DNA of 64,000 nt from Rutidosis leptorrhynchoides (lineage: Eukaryota > Streptophyta > Magnoliopsida > Asterales > Asteraceae): the NCBI RefSeq assembly GCF_046630445.1, contig NC_092336.1, positions 209,215,501 through 209,279,500 on the forward strand. Reading direction: 5' to 3'. This document shows positions 45,444 to 58,171 of the stretch, piece after piece; the first letter of the stretch is position 1; the number at the start of each line of letters is the position of its first letter. The notes below the pieces were generated by a model. The model had not been told where the DNA came from, did no database searches, and saw only the letters and a list, made by a program, of their open reading frames with translations. The translations under genes and the position numbers were made by a program.

Positions 45444-45455
45444 TGGTATCAGTGC
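45444..45455 (+). other. Primer binding site, initiator tRNA-Met type
   Basis: TGGTATCAGTGC, two bases after the LTR end, with one difference from TGGTATCAGAGC. Confidence 0.8.
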
Positions 45456-45881
45456 GATGGTTTTAGCGAACCAGGTCATGCATTAGTGTGTCTAACTGAT
45501 AGTCGTTAGGATGCATTAGTGAGTCTGGACTTCGACCGTGTCTGCATGTCAAAAGTTTTGCTTATCATTTATATCGGAAAATATCTGCTTATCATCCTTA
45601 GGAAATTACCTACTCATTATTCTTAGTCTAGACACATTTTACTGCATTGACTGCATGAATAGTGTATAGACAAAATTCATATCTTAGCGTATCTGAAAAT
45701 TCATATCTTAGTGTATCTGTTACTGTAGACCTTGCCTGATATCTCTCGTAAATTTCTCCTTAATTTAAGGGATCCTGGTACTATATATATCTATGCAAAT
45801 TATGCATTGAGAATACCATCTAACTATCAATTGATGCCACTAAACTCTTCATACCAAAAATCTTTTCTGAGATCGTTTAAG

Positions 45882-46391
45882 ATGGCCTCTACGAATCGAC
45901 CAAGTTCCTCTGACTCCGAAGACAGCGTGACAGGAGCACACCAACCAATCAACTACCGTGATTACTGGAGAAAGTGGGGATGGGTTCGCGACATACTCAC
46001 CCTATGGAGAAAGGAAGAAGGTACTCCATATCATGAATCAAATCTACCACCTAACCTTGGAGTACTTGACCCGCTCACCGGCGAACCCGTTCGCAATACC
46101 GTTTATACCCTATTTGCAAGAATTTTTCGTCTTGAAACTACCATTAATGGAACTAGAGAAGATATCCGACCTCTAACTCACATTGAAAAACAACTCGGGT
46201 TAGTAGAAGAAGTTAGAGAACTCCGAGCTCGAGTATTAACTTTAGAGAGCACGGTATACAATTTGCAATCATCAACAGTATCACCAACACCAGTAACATC
46301 ACCAGCCTTAGCACCAATGGCACCAGTACCACCAACAACCCAAGTTTCAACAATCCATGCCTCAACATCTCATTCTGTACCTCGAGTATAA
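45882..46391 (+). CDS. Sole ORF of the giant-LTR element, unknown protein
   Basis: The frame is open from 45732, but ATG 45882 (MASTNRPSSSDSEDSV) is the more natural start, giving about 169 residues. A Ser/Asp/Glu-rich N-terminus leads to NYRDYWRKWGWVRDILTLWRK. A probable coiled coil follows (EKQLGLVEEVRELRARVLTLESTVYNLQ, about residues 104-131 in heptads). The tail is Pro/Thr/Ser-rich. No capsid, knuckle, protease or RT motif is seen. It lies about 440 bases after the primer site, the position of gag, and may be a reduced gag or an unrelated accessory protein. Confidence 0.55.
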   Translation: MASTNRPSSSDSEDSVTGAHQPINYRDYWRKWGWVRDILTLWRKEEGTPYHESNLPPNLGVLDPLTGEPVRNTVYTLFARIFRLETTINGTREDIRPLTHIEKQLGLVEEVRELRARVLTLESTVYNLQSSTVSPTPVTSPALAPMAPVPPTTQVSTIHASTSHSVPRV

Positions 46392-49300
46392 TTATCGTTC
46401 TACAAATCATTCTACATCATTTATCTTCGTTCGACATGACGATTATGTAAACTCTAATGTTTTAGAGATTATGTATCATAGTTTTAATCGTAAATCTGAT
46501 GAGTTTAATATCACATTGACTCATTAAATCCATAATTACATCTGAAGAAAATATATATGTAAATATATTTTCATAAAGATTGTGATTAAAAATTCTTTCG
46601 TACAAACTGTTAATGGTAAAAATATTTTAACGGGTAGGTAATACCCGAGAAATATTTAAGATTTCACATTAATAAGTTACATTGTACAGTCTTCGAATCT
46701 GATTCAACGGTCGATTACCATCCTACCTACATCTATCGATATACGAATCCGTTCACCACAGAATAACCATTTTCATTCAAATTCAAATTCCATATTAGGA
46801 TTTTTACATATCAGAATCCAACAAGTGGCATAATGAAGAAAAAAAAATGGACACAATAAAAATTGATTAGAAACACACTAATTAACAATATGAAATTTTG
46901 TTAAGAATCCACGCTAACAAAAATCCTAGCTAACTGTTCCTAGCTAACTGTTAATTCCGTATTACATTTTATTTATTGCAATTTAATTATCGCAATTTAT
47001 TTTATCGCAATTTAATTCTCGCAATTTTATTTATCGTTATATAATTTCTGTTATTTATTTTACGCACTTTAAATATCGGGACACGTATTCAAGGTTTTGA
47101 CATATCATATCGACGCATCTTTATATATTATTTGGAATCACCATAGACACTCTATATGCAGTAATGATCGAGTTCTCTATACTGGGTTGAGGTTGATTCT
47201 ACAATAATATATATAGTTTGAGTTGTGATCGAGTCTTAAACGTATACGGGTCACGACACGTATTAATTAATTCGAATATTATATATTAAACTATATATAT
47301 GAATTATTGGACTGTCAACTGTGGACTATCGACTGTGGACTAATAACATTAAACAATTAAAATAAATTAAAATATTGATTATAACATATGAAACTAAACA
47401 AGTCTTCAAGTTTGCCACTTGATCTCATCTTAAACCTCATCTGTATCTTGACGATTACAATCTGCGTTCAAACCTTTCATGATTCTTGAAAACACCTCAA
47501 TCGATAGGATGAATCAACCGCACTTCATCTACGGAAGGAAAGGTTTATGCATATAGTTATGCACCTGAGAAACTCTCGGCAACTGAGTAAAAGTTTAACA
47601 CGTAGCCGCATCAGATCCTTTGGCATTTATTAGCAAAAATAACCTTGCGATCCCTTTTCAAAGTAGCCAATTTTGTCACAGCTCCAGCAAGTCAACTTCG
47701 ACTTTTCATTCGAAGTAGCCTTACTATAATCCTGATATATACAATTACCCTTTTTATAACGGAGAATTCTTTTATATTCCACCATATTACCAGAAGACGT
47801 ACCAGCAGCCTCGTTGTTTTTTTTTTTGGCTTAAATCTCTCTGACAAATCATTATATTTATTCATTGAAACCCTATCATATACTCATCCGCATCTTGTAA
47901 CGAGAACTGCCATACCAATTACCGGGAATCAGCAAATTTGTATTTCGAGTCTCGCAACGTTTCCACATCAACAGTTATATGTATCCATATAACATTTATC
48001 TCTTAGAACTATGATCTTCCATTCTGAAATTCAGAAAAGCACCCAGTCTGTGAATTAATGCTCTAAATTTTGAAAAGTTGAATGAAGCAACAAAAACTAT
48101 GGATGATTTTAACAGTCAAAAGTTTGATAAAAAAAAAAATATACGTTGGAAAAGCTCAAAAGGAAGTTTGGTACTGAAAAACGAATTGAGCAAACCATGA
48201 AGGAGACTCTGAGGAAATCACAAGGACTAAACTTGTACATAAAGAACCCTGATGATTCTGTTTCTGATGAAGTCTTTAGTGAATATCTTGCTCCTTATTT
48301 ATTCTAAGTCCTTGCGAAAGGATTTTCTTCATCAACATTCGATCTAAGAAATTCTGAAAATATCATCATAAATATCTTTGATATTTCTGAGGATATTTTC
48401 ATAAATATTCTCGTCCGAAATTATATACCTCTTCGTGCTTCCTGTGTTTCATTATATTGGAAACTTCTGTAAAATTTAAGTTTAATTTATGAGTGAATTC
48501 TGGAGAAATGTAAAGAAATTGATGCATGAGTTAGTATAACATAATGACACTTGATCAACATGATTATATTACAGTAAGTCATGCTGAGTTTCTAAGTGGA
48601 ACATGATGATTCACAGATTATAACGTCATCATGTGTCATGTTACACAACTCTTTCATTCAGCTTAACTTCTGAACATATCAAGAAAGTATATTCTTGATA
48701 GTTCTATTCTCAGTGATTCTGGTAATTTGACAAATCAAATCGTGCTAATACATTCTTTCTTATTTGGAACATGGTGTTTATCCGAAATTCCATACTTACA
48801 AATTCTGGACCATTACTCGCTTTACTAGAGATCAGGAGGATAATAAAAAGGCAAAGAGCTCCAAAATATAAGAGAAAATATAAAGCCCAATAACAACACA
48901 GAAGTTACAAACCGTGGATATTAATACGAATAGCAATATAAGGACAATGCTTAATTAAGAATAGTATCACCCCAAAGTTATATTAAAAGTAAACAGATTT
49001 TTCTGGTGGAAGATTGAAAAGAAGGATGACATAAATGATAATTAGGAAAATATCAGGGGTTAGAACTGGATTAAGCATTTTCACAATCTTTTGGATGTAT
49101 GAATTAAGAAAAAAAGTATAGGAATGGTGAGAATAATGGAACGGAAGAATTTAATTTATAATGGAAATACCAGACAGAGTAATCGAGGCAGATCACCATA
49201 TTTAATTATAGAGATCTTAATTTCCTTATTCACCAAAGTCTCAAATCTTTTAGATCTCGAAGATTTTCTTTAAATCCCTTGAATTCCGGAATTCAACCAA

Positions 49301-49552
49301 GACAACGTCAAAAGCTAAGACGCAACTTATTTTCTAAATTCCACCGTGACTACGTCAAAAGTTAAATCTCTATCTAAATCTATTGTGACAGCTTCACTCG
49401 TACGCTTCAACTAATCGAATCATTTTATCTATATTAGTCAATAATGATAAAACTCCATTCATCAACTCATATTTGTCATGAAAACATTTTTATTGTTAGC
49501 CATGACCGCCTCACTCAAATTTCGGGACGAAATTTCTTTAACGGGTAGGTAC
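46392..49552 (+). other. Noncoding interior of the giant-LTR element
   Basis: AT-rich with scattered short frames and no pol domain. The phrase AACGGGTAGGTAATACCCGAG at about 46629 resembles the sequence preceding the 3' LTR (ACGAAATTTC then AACGGGTAGGTACTG at 49528-49554). On the minus strand near 47690 a Cys-rich CWSC stretch hints at a decayed zinc knuckle, but support is weak. Confidence 0.5.
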
Positions 49553-50574
49553 TGTGATGACCCGGGAATTTCCGACCAAATTTAAATTTTATTCTTATAT
49601 AATTTCAACACGATAAGCAAAGTCTGTAAAGTTGAGTCTCGAAAATTTTGGAACTATGTTTATGTATTCAGTTACCTTCGACCAGTTTCGACGATTCACG
49701 AACCTTTAATTGTAGAAAGATGTGTGGGTATATATATATATATTAATTTGAAATATAATTTGAAGTATTATATGTGTTGTATTTAAAATTAATTATGTAA
49801 GATAAAATAAAATATGATATTATGATAATTATTATTTAAAACACATATATATAAATAATGTATATTAAATATATATTTAGTCATTTCAAATCTATTTAGT
49901 AAACGACAGTAACACTCAATTGTCATTCGATTGATATTAAGAAAACTAAAATTCTAACTTATGTGATTTAAAAATAAAAATGGTGATTCGAAAATGAGTT
50001 ATATAAATTAGAGGCTCATTAAAATCACGAATACTAAACTGTTGATGATTGATGAGAATTGAATGAAATGCACTGTTGCTTTAATTGAATTAGTTGATGC
50101 ACGATTAGTGTTTGAATTTGTTGCATCTCTTTTCAACTCTAACTTACGGAGTGTATATATTCATAAATAAATATGGTTACCTGCATATTGAAAAACACCT
50201 TCCACTAAATATCTATCAATATCTTTATCTATTTAAATATATATACAACGTTAGCTAGTGAGGGAACCTAGTCAATGAAGTGAATGAAATCACTTAACCC
50301 ATTTCCACTAACACATACATATAATTGAGATAATTAGAAAAACACGATCATCACACCCACTTCCTTTTCTATTTGTCTGATTTAAAAAGGGGGACATTAT
50401 ATTCTTCACTTTTACTTTTGGTTAAACTTATCTATCAACCTAATTACTTTTGACAAATGATAGACACATTCATACAACTCAAACAAGAAAGTTTCACGGA
50501 TTTGTAATAGGGATTACTGTGCTTCTTTTTGACTTCAACATAATAAAACAAATAATAAAGATGTAATATATATA

Positions 50575-50643
<69 letters not shown>

Positions 50644-51991
50644 GCACACATGATATGCATACAAAAACATCTCATTTCCTTTGATAATCTTAGAACATCA
50701 CCACCTTAAACGAGAAACTCGGCAACCATCTAATGCTACTACATAATATCGTTCTATTGCTTCACTACACGATCATCATTCATCACTACCTTCTCAAACC
50801 ATAGACAATCACCACTAGAACACCACATACGATTATCTCCCACCATCTTCGTGAACTTCAATCACCATTTACAAAACCTACTTAATCAATCATCACACAC
50901 CTGCTGTTAGACTTGTTTACTAGCCGAAAACACTCACTCTCGATCATCAAACCAACACCATGAAGCACCAAGCAATCGATACCACCCTCACCTGCAAATC
51001 ACCATTTTCACTATAGCAACAATCGAGTACCATGGTTGCTACTACTACCCTTTTATTTCCTGTTGTCTGTCGCTGAAACCACCACCAACAAACTGCCGAT
51101 ATTCACTGCTAATACTCATGTTCCAATTATTGTTTCTGTCGCAAACAATCTACCTCCACCACCTTCTCTCTTGCTCTCTCTATCTTCTTCAATTATGTTC
51201 TTGGTTACAATCGTTGCAACTCGTCTTTCATATTCTTTTTCCTTTTTTAGACAAGCCAAGAACCATGAACAACCATCGACATTACCTTCACTCAATTCTA
51301 TCATCAACCACCATCACTAGTGAAAACTGCTTTTGTGCATTTATCCTTTTTCATGTGTGGCCGACATGTTGTAAAGTGATAACATCATTTGGACCGTTTA
51401 TAAGTAATCAAGAGAATACTTTAATTTGATGTGGGCCGTGATGAATTGAGATGCATATAGAAAAAAGTTGTGTTAGTCATTTGTATGTGGGCCGAGAGTT
51501 TTAGTGGGAAATTATGATATATATATTTTTTTTATTTACCGAAACTCCCTCAGCCAAGGAATAAATTTTGTTAGAATTAAGTTTGTGATTTTTTTTTTGA
51601 AACCTACAAAACTTGAGGCGTTTCGGTTGCTGTTCTATCTATATAATAACGATGATGATGGTACTGTTACGGGTTCAAGAAGATGATGCCTTAGATGATG
51701 ATGATTATGTTACCACGATGATGATGTGAGTATGATGATGGTTCATGGCAATGACATACATAGTGATATTACAGCAAGCTTGATGATGTATATGATGATG
51801 ATGATGTTATGGTATATGTATGATGATGGCGTATGATGTTATGATATTGATGATGACGATTATGTTGGTGATTATATATAATTATGAAAATAATAATGAA
51901 GATAATCATAGGTGAAACTGTGATGTTTATGATATGTGATTTTATGTATGATGATGATGTTTTTAGATAATTATGATGAAGAGAGTAAATG

Positions 51992-54346
51992 TGTCACACC
52001 CCCAAATTAGGGCCTAGGGTATTTGTGACTAATTATATCAAATCACAGTTGTATAAACGAGAACGACTCTATATGAGACGTTTTGAATAAAACATTTATT
52101 AATAACACAGCGGAAGCATTAAAAGTTTTACATCAAATTTAAACTGAAATAATAATAATAGTCTTAATGCAAAGTAAATGTAATGAAATGAAGACTCCAT
52201 GTAGCAGCATTCAATTCATCAGGTAGCAATCATGGCAATCATCTTATTCGTCACCTGAGACAAAACATGCTTAAAGTGTCAACCAAAAAGGTTGGTGAGT
52301 TCATTAGTTTATCAAAATCAATCATTTCTGTTATAATAATAGGCCACAAGATTTCAGTTTCATAAATATCCGTACACTAGCAAGTGTATAAAAGCATTCT
52401 ATAAGTTGTAGGCACCCGGTAACAAGCCTTAACGTTCATGTTTTACCCTCTGAAGTACACCAGATCAGGTGTGTTTAAAATAACCTCGAAGTACTAAAGC
52501 ATCCCATAGTCAGGATGGGGTTTGTCAGACCCAATAGATCTATCTTTAGGATTCGCGCCTACCGTACATAGACAAGTAGTTTAATGTTACCAAGCTAAGG
52601 GTATATTTCTGGTTTAAACCCACGTAGAATTAGTTTTAGTACTTGTGCCTATTTCGTAAAAGATTTATAAAACAGCGCATGTATTCACAGCTCAAAAATA
52701 TATATTGCAAAAGCAATTAAAAAGGGAGCAAATGAAACTCACCTTAAATAGCAGTTGAAGTATTCCACGCAAGAAAGGAAAGTAAAGCAAGTAAGTGACC
52801 GAGATATCAACTAGAAGTAGTTCTTTAAGAGAGAAATGAGAGATTAAGGTGTAAGTTTGAAATGAGAAATGTATGTGGTATTTATAGTTGAAAATGTTAG
52901 GTAAAAAAAATTAAAATAAAATAAGTAAATCTTAAAAGTTAAAATAAGAAAAATTATTTTGTATTTTTATTAAAAGTAAATCTTAAAGTTAAAATAAGAA
53001 AAAGTAGTTTGTATTTTTATTAAAAGTAAAATCTTAAAAGTTAAAATAAGAAAAAGTAGTTTGTATTTTTATTAAAAGTAAAATCTTAAAAGTTAAAATA
53101 AGAAAAAGTATTTTGTATTTTTATTAAAAGTAAATTTTAAAAGTTAAAATAAGAAAAAGTAGTTTGTATTTTTATTAAAAATAAAATCTTAAAAGTTCAA
53201 ATAAGAAAAAGTAGTTTGTATTTTTATTAAAAGTAAAATCTTAAAAGTTAAAATAAGAAAAAGTATTTTGTATTTTTATTAAAAGTAAATCTTAAAAGTT
53301 AAAATAAGAAAAAGTAGTTTGTATTTTTATTAAAAGTAAAATCATAAAAGTTAAAATAAGAAAAAGTAGTTTGTATTTTTATTAAAAGTAAAATCTTAAA
53401 AGTTAAAATAAGAAAAAAGTATTTTGTATTTTTATTAAAAGTAAATCTTAAAAGTTAAAATAAGAAAAAGTAGTTTGTATTTTTATTAAAAGTAAAATCT
53501 TAAAAGTTAAAATAAGAAAAAGTAGTTTGTATTTTTATTAAAAGTAAAATCTTAAAAGTTAAAATAAGAAAAAGTATTTTGTATTTTTATTAAAAGTAAA
53601 TTTTAAAAGTTAAAATAAAAAAAAGTAGTTTGTATTTTTATTAAAAGTAAAATCTTAAAAGTTAAAATAAGAAAAAGTAGTTTGTATTTTTATTAAAAGT
53701 AAAATCTTAAAAGTTAAAATAAGAAAAAGTATTTTGTATTTTTATTAAAAGTAAATCTTAAAAGTTAAAATAAGAAAAAGTAGTTTGTATTTTTATTAAA
53801 AGTAAATCTTAAAATAAAAGTAGTTTGTATTTTTAATAAAAGTAAATCTTAAAAGAAAAAGTAGTTTGTATTTTTGTATTTATTTATTAAAAGTAGATAT
53901 AGTTTTGATTTTTTTTTTTGTATAAAATTCTAAAAAAAAAATTTGTTTAATATATTTCTAAGAACATTTAACATTTTATTTCTATATTTGTTTAATTATT
54001 AAATACGAATTTTATATAAAAATTATTATTATATTTAGTTTTTATAAAAATTAAAATTTATGATTATTAATTTATAGTTTTTATTAGTTTTATAAATGTT
54101 ATAATATTATGTATTATTTAGTTAATTATATATTCTATTAACTAAATAACAAAAGTAATATAAATATTATATATATATTCATTGATGTAATTATGTTATA
54201 TTATATATCATAATCTTATTTATAATATTTATAATTATATTATTTATTTTAAGCGTACGTTTATTCGGTCAACGTTAAATTTATTCGTATATAACAACTC
54301 TAGGTATTTTAGTAAAATCGGAAGTCGAAAAGTGAGGGTTGTTATA
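51992..54346 (-). repeat. LTR A of the chimera
   Basis: On the minus strand it starts TATAACAACCCTCAC at 54346 and ends GGGTGTGACA at 51992. It carries the conserved LTR blocks (near-palindrome at 52533-52544, hairpin at 52280-52294) and a 52-bp tandem array. The same start is used by the LTR at 63104. Confidence 0.75.
52910..53875 (-). repeat. 52-bp tandem array with trimeric higher-order pattern
   Basis: About 18 copies of a 52-bp unit (phrase AGAAAAAGTAGTTTGTATTTT). Every third unit reads AGTATTTTG instead of AGTAGTTTG (about 52951, 53107, 53263, 53420, 53575, 53731), giving a repeat period of about 156 bp. The last units are shortened. Confidence 0.85.
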
Positions 54347-54625
54347 GTACCTACCCGTTAAAAGAAATTTCGTCCCGAAATTTAGTTTTTGCCATCAATC
54401 AGCGTTGTTCGTACCTAAACGAGGATATTTACGTTTTATCGGGTCTTCACGTTCCCAGGTAGGTTCGGGGCCTTTCTTGAATTTCAACGGATAGAATATT
54501 GTTCTGTTTCATGCATTTAAATAATACGAACCATAATTTCTTACAGGTTCTTCTATAAAGTGCATTTTATCATTAATGCGGAGGTTATCTAAAGGATTAA
54601 TAAGAGTGTCATTTGACTAGGTTAT
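54347..54625 (-). pseudogene. Chromodomain end of element A
   Basis: On the minus strand this reads [20 protein letters not shown], then after a stop, KKGPEPTWEREDPIKRKYP, the end of a chromovirus integrase. It is directly followed by the LTR A start. Confidence 0.7.
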
Positions 54626-55029
54626 CCTCAAAAGGGATGATGGTGTTATACGAGCATTTTAGTAAACTGAACCCAAGGTACGTAGGCCCGTTCAAGATCA
54701 TCGAACGCATTGGACCGGTAGCTTATCGACTCGAGTTACCGCAACAACTCACCGGAGTACATAATACCTTTCACGTCTCAAACCTTAAGAAGTGTCTTGC
54801 AAAGGAAGATCTCACCATTCCTCTTGAAGAAATCCATGTCGACGAGAAACTACAATTCGTCGAAGAACCAATCGAAATCATGGACCGTGAAGTTAAACAG
54901 CTCAAGCAGAGCAACATACCGATCGTTAAGGTTCGTTGGAATGCTCGAAGAGGTCCTGAGTTTACTTGGGAACGAGAGGATCAGATGAAACAAAAGTATC
55001 CACACTTGTTTCTCGATGACGCAAAATAG
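54626..55029 (+). pseudogene. Chromodomain end of element B
   Basis: The plus-strand frame has [22 protein letters not shown], then [14 protein letters not shown] and the chromodomain [18 protein letters not shown], ending at 55027-55029. It is the last part of integrase and is open from about 54613, though its first residues are garbled at the junction. LTR B starts 48 bases later. Confidence 0.8.
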
Positions 55030-55076
55030 GTACAATTTTAAAATTTCGGGACGAAATTTATTTAACGGGTAGGTAC

Positions 55077-58009
55077 TGTAATGACCCGCACTTTTTCGAT
55101 CGTTCTATACTTATAAGATTAATATTTGCATAAATTAAACCTTACCAACATGATAAGCAATCCAAATTGTTGAGACTTATGTTTTCAAAGAGAGTTTTAC
55201 ACAACGATTGACCGTCTAGTTTGACCGATGATATCACGAACTATACAATATATGATAATTATACGTTTGTGTATATATATGTATATATACATATTTAACA
55301 TGATCTAAGGATGTTTTAATACCTCATTTTGTATTAATAACAATAAGTTATAAGTATATTTTGAAACTACTAACTTAAGTTTTCAAAACAATAACCATAC
55401 GTAACGTTATTTGATATAAATACTTATAACCTATAATGTTTATACATATATCGTATATATAATGTATTTAATCACTTTTTAAAGACTTAAATACATAAAA
55501 CAATATAAGTATATTCACAAAAGATAGCTATATTTGAATTCTCATTCCATTTTTCACAAAATTTATATACGTATATCTAGAGTACATGTACTCGTATCAT
55601 ACCTAGCTTCTATACGTATTTACTATTGGTATATACACATCAAATCACCACCAACCAGCCCTTGTTCATGCCTTATGTATAAGGTAACTCTCTTGTTCAT
55701 GCCTTATGTATAAGGTAACTACTTTTGATGTTTAGTATGACTAATTACATAAAAATACAACATGAAATTTTGTCCATGTTTTTCCGTTAATCATGTTTTT
55801 ATGGCCTTAAATACATCTTCCATTTTCAAATTTTATTACCTAATTTCTTTAACCAAAAACACACTCTTAAGAAACTCCATAACCATTCAGCTAGTATCCA
55901 TGAAGATCTAGCCATAAAAACATCACTTAAACACCATAAGAAAAACCTTACAAAAACACTTCAAGAATCCTTTCAAGAACACAAGTTTACTTCCAATCTT
56001 TCATCCAACTCCATCACTCTTTTGGTTCTAGATTTTTACTTCTCTTTTACAGCAATCTTGTCCAAGTAACTTGAGGTAGTAACTTTGTTCATAACCTTAT
56101 TCGATTCATATATATATAGCTATCTTATTTTGTGGTATAAAATTTTAACAACAAGAACATAGTTTGAATGTTTTCAAACTTGTTTGCAAACTAAATAGAT
56201 CCATCTCACTTAACTTTTAAAATACTTCAAGACCTGTAATATATCATAAATATATGCTAATTTAACAAGGTATAACTTGGTTTTTCAAAGAACACCTTAA
56301 AAACTGAATTTACGACGTCGGAGTGCAACCGGGGGCTGTTTTGGGTTGGATAATTAAAAACCATCTTAAACTTTGAATTGGAGGTTTATTTTTTGGAAAA
56401 ATGATTTTTACTATGAATATGATAACACATAAAAATTTCATGATTTAACTCAAAGTATAAGTATTTTTAGAAAAATAATCATTTAAGGTTGTTTACATGA
56501 TGGAAAATGATTAACTTCATAAGTTTCACTAAAGTTTGACCTATGACCTGTGATTTTGAATACAAACTAAGGTATTTACAGTTCATAGTCTTAAAGAGGG
56601 ACTCGATCCAAGGAAGTGGCAAGTTGAATCAACGAAAACGGAGTTGTAACGAAGAAACTATGACCAAAACGAGATCGGATATCTAAGACTAGTTTAGCTA
56701 CGAAAATAATTGGAGAAAATTAAATAAATCACATCTTTTTAAAATAACATGATATTTTATATATATGTACTCATAATTTAATTTTATATGGTTCAGGATC
56801 ACCCGTAAACAATACGAGAAGATTAATCATAAGATCCCATGATTGTACGCAACACGTCATTTGACAACACCGGTACTTTATGTACGCAACACGTCATTTG
56901 ACAACACCGGTACCGTGGGTCAAGATTAATATCGACCAATACATATACGATGGGGGTTTTTATTTATTTCATTGGGGGTTTATTAAACACCTAAAAATGA
57001 ACCATTAAAATTGAATTACTAACATCGGACTGCTAACTACGGACTAAGGAATTATTAAAAGTATTAAAAGTATTATAAGTATATATATGTGACGTTTGTT
57101 TAAAAAGAAAAGGTATTGATATATTATATATGGATAGGTTCGTGATATCAATCGGAGACCAAGTCGAAATTACATATCTTCAAGACAAAAGTGAGTATAT
57201 AGTCCCACTTTTAAACTCTAAGTATTTCGGGATGAGAATACATGTATTTTATGTTTTACGTTATGGACACAAGTAACTGAAAAATATATTCTACGTTGAG
57301 TTGTACCACTGGCATACTTCCCTGTAGCTTGGTAACTATTATTTACAGCGGTATTGTAAACGCGAATCCTGTTGATAGATCTATCGGGCCTGACAACCCC
57401 AACCGGACTGGACGACCAGTATTCAACGGTTGCACAGTACTTCGTTTCGTAACAACACTTGGTACGGTGTAGTAAGATTTCATAATAAAGGGAATATACG
57501 ACGTGATTAAATGTTAAGTATGGTTACCAAGTGCTCAACCACTTAGAATATTTTTATTAAAACGTTTATATATGAAATCTTGTGGTATATATATATATAT
57601 ATTGTTGCCGGCATTAAACCTATATCTCACCAACTTTATGTTGACGTTTTAAGCATGTCTATTCTCAGGTGATAATTAGAAGCTTCCGCTGCAACATGTT
57701 GAATTTAAGCAGGATCTTGCGTACTCATATTTGTGTCAAAAATAAAACTGCATATTCGAGGATTTGTATTGTAAAATATGCTAGAAATCGTGTTGTTATC
57801 ATCATTTGTAAAGTTTGTAAGTCTAAGATTATCGCTAAACGATAATCATCTTTATTTTGTCTAAAGCTTGTATCAAAATAAGAATTATGGTTTGTAATGT
57901 AAAATATATGCAGTTGTTCTTTTAAAAATGTCGCATATAGAGGTCAATACCTCGCAATGAAATCATACGTTATCTAACACGTTCTTATGGTTAAGGACGG
58001 GTTATGACA
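55077..58009 (+). repeat. LTR B of the chimera
   Basis: It starts TGTAATGACCCGCAC and ends GGGTTATGACA. It resembles the minus-strand Tekay LTR at 406-2311. It has two local duplications, a roughly 31-bp unit at about 55661-55722 (TTGTTCATGCCTTATG) and a 37-bp unit at 56845-56918 (GTACGCAACACGTCATTTG). Confidence 0.8.
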
Positions 58010-58090
58010 AAATGGGTTTTGTTAGGAAGAAGAAGAAGACACTGAAATAAGGGATAAAAGAATTTAAATCCGTGTTATATCAGGAAGTGA

Positions 58091-58171
58091 TAAGCAGAAC
58101 AGTTGGTTAATGGTGTTATGGGGTGTACGAGAGGTCGTAGGTTCGAGTCTGGTTTGGGGCACTTTCTTTTT
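58091..58171 (+). other. tRNA-like pol III module in the 3' LTR
   Basis: A-box-like AGTTGG at 58101, perfect B-box GGTTCGAGTCT at 58140-58150 and a TTTTT terminator at 58167-58171. It is the less decayed copy of the module at 43641. Confidence 0.45.

Larger units (their letters stand above)
51992..58009. mobile_element. Head-to-head chimera of two chromovirus 3' ends
   Basis: The 6,018-bp insertion is flanked by AAATG (51987-51991 and 58010-58014). Its left half is a minus-strand LTR (51992-54346) plus the minus-strand chromodomain end of the same element. Its right half is a plus-strand chromodomain end plus an LTR of a different family (55077-58009). The two outer ends are therefore both U5 ends, TGTCACACC and GTTATGACA, and the halves meet near 54610-54650. 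Confidence 0.8.

Noticed and set aside
47640..47992. Plus-strand 115-codon ORF in the giant-LTR element interior
   Set aside because: No domain and low-complexity composition; a Cys-rich reading on the opposite strand is equally weak.
58091..58171. Functional tRNA gene
   Set aside because: The promoter boxes fit, but acceptor and T stems do not pair well and no anticodon stem could be drawn.
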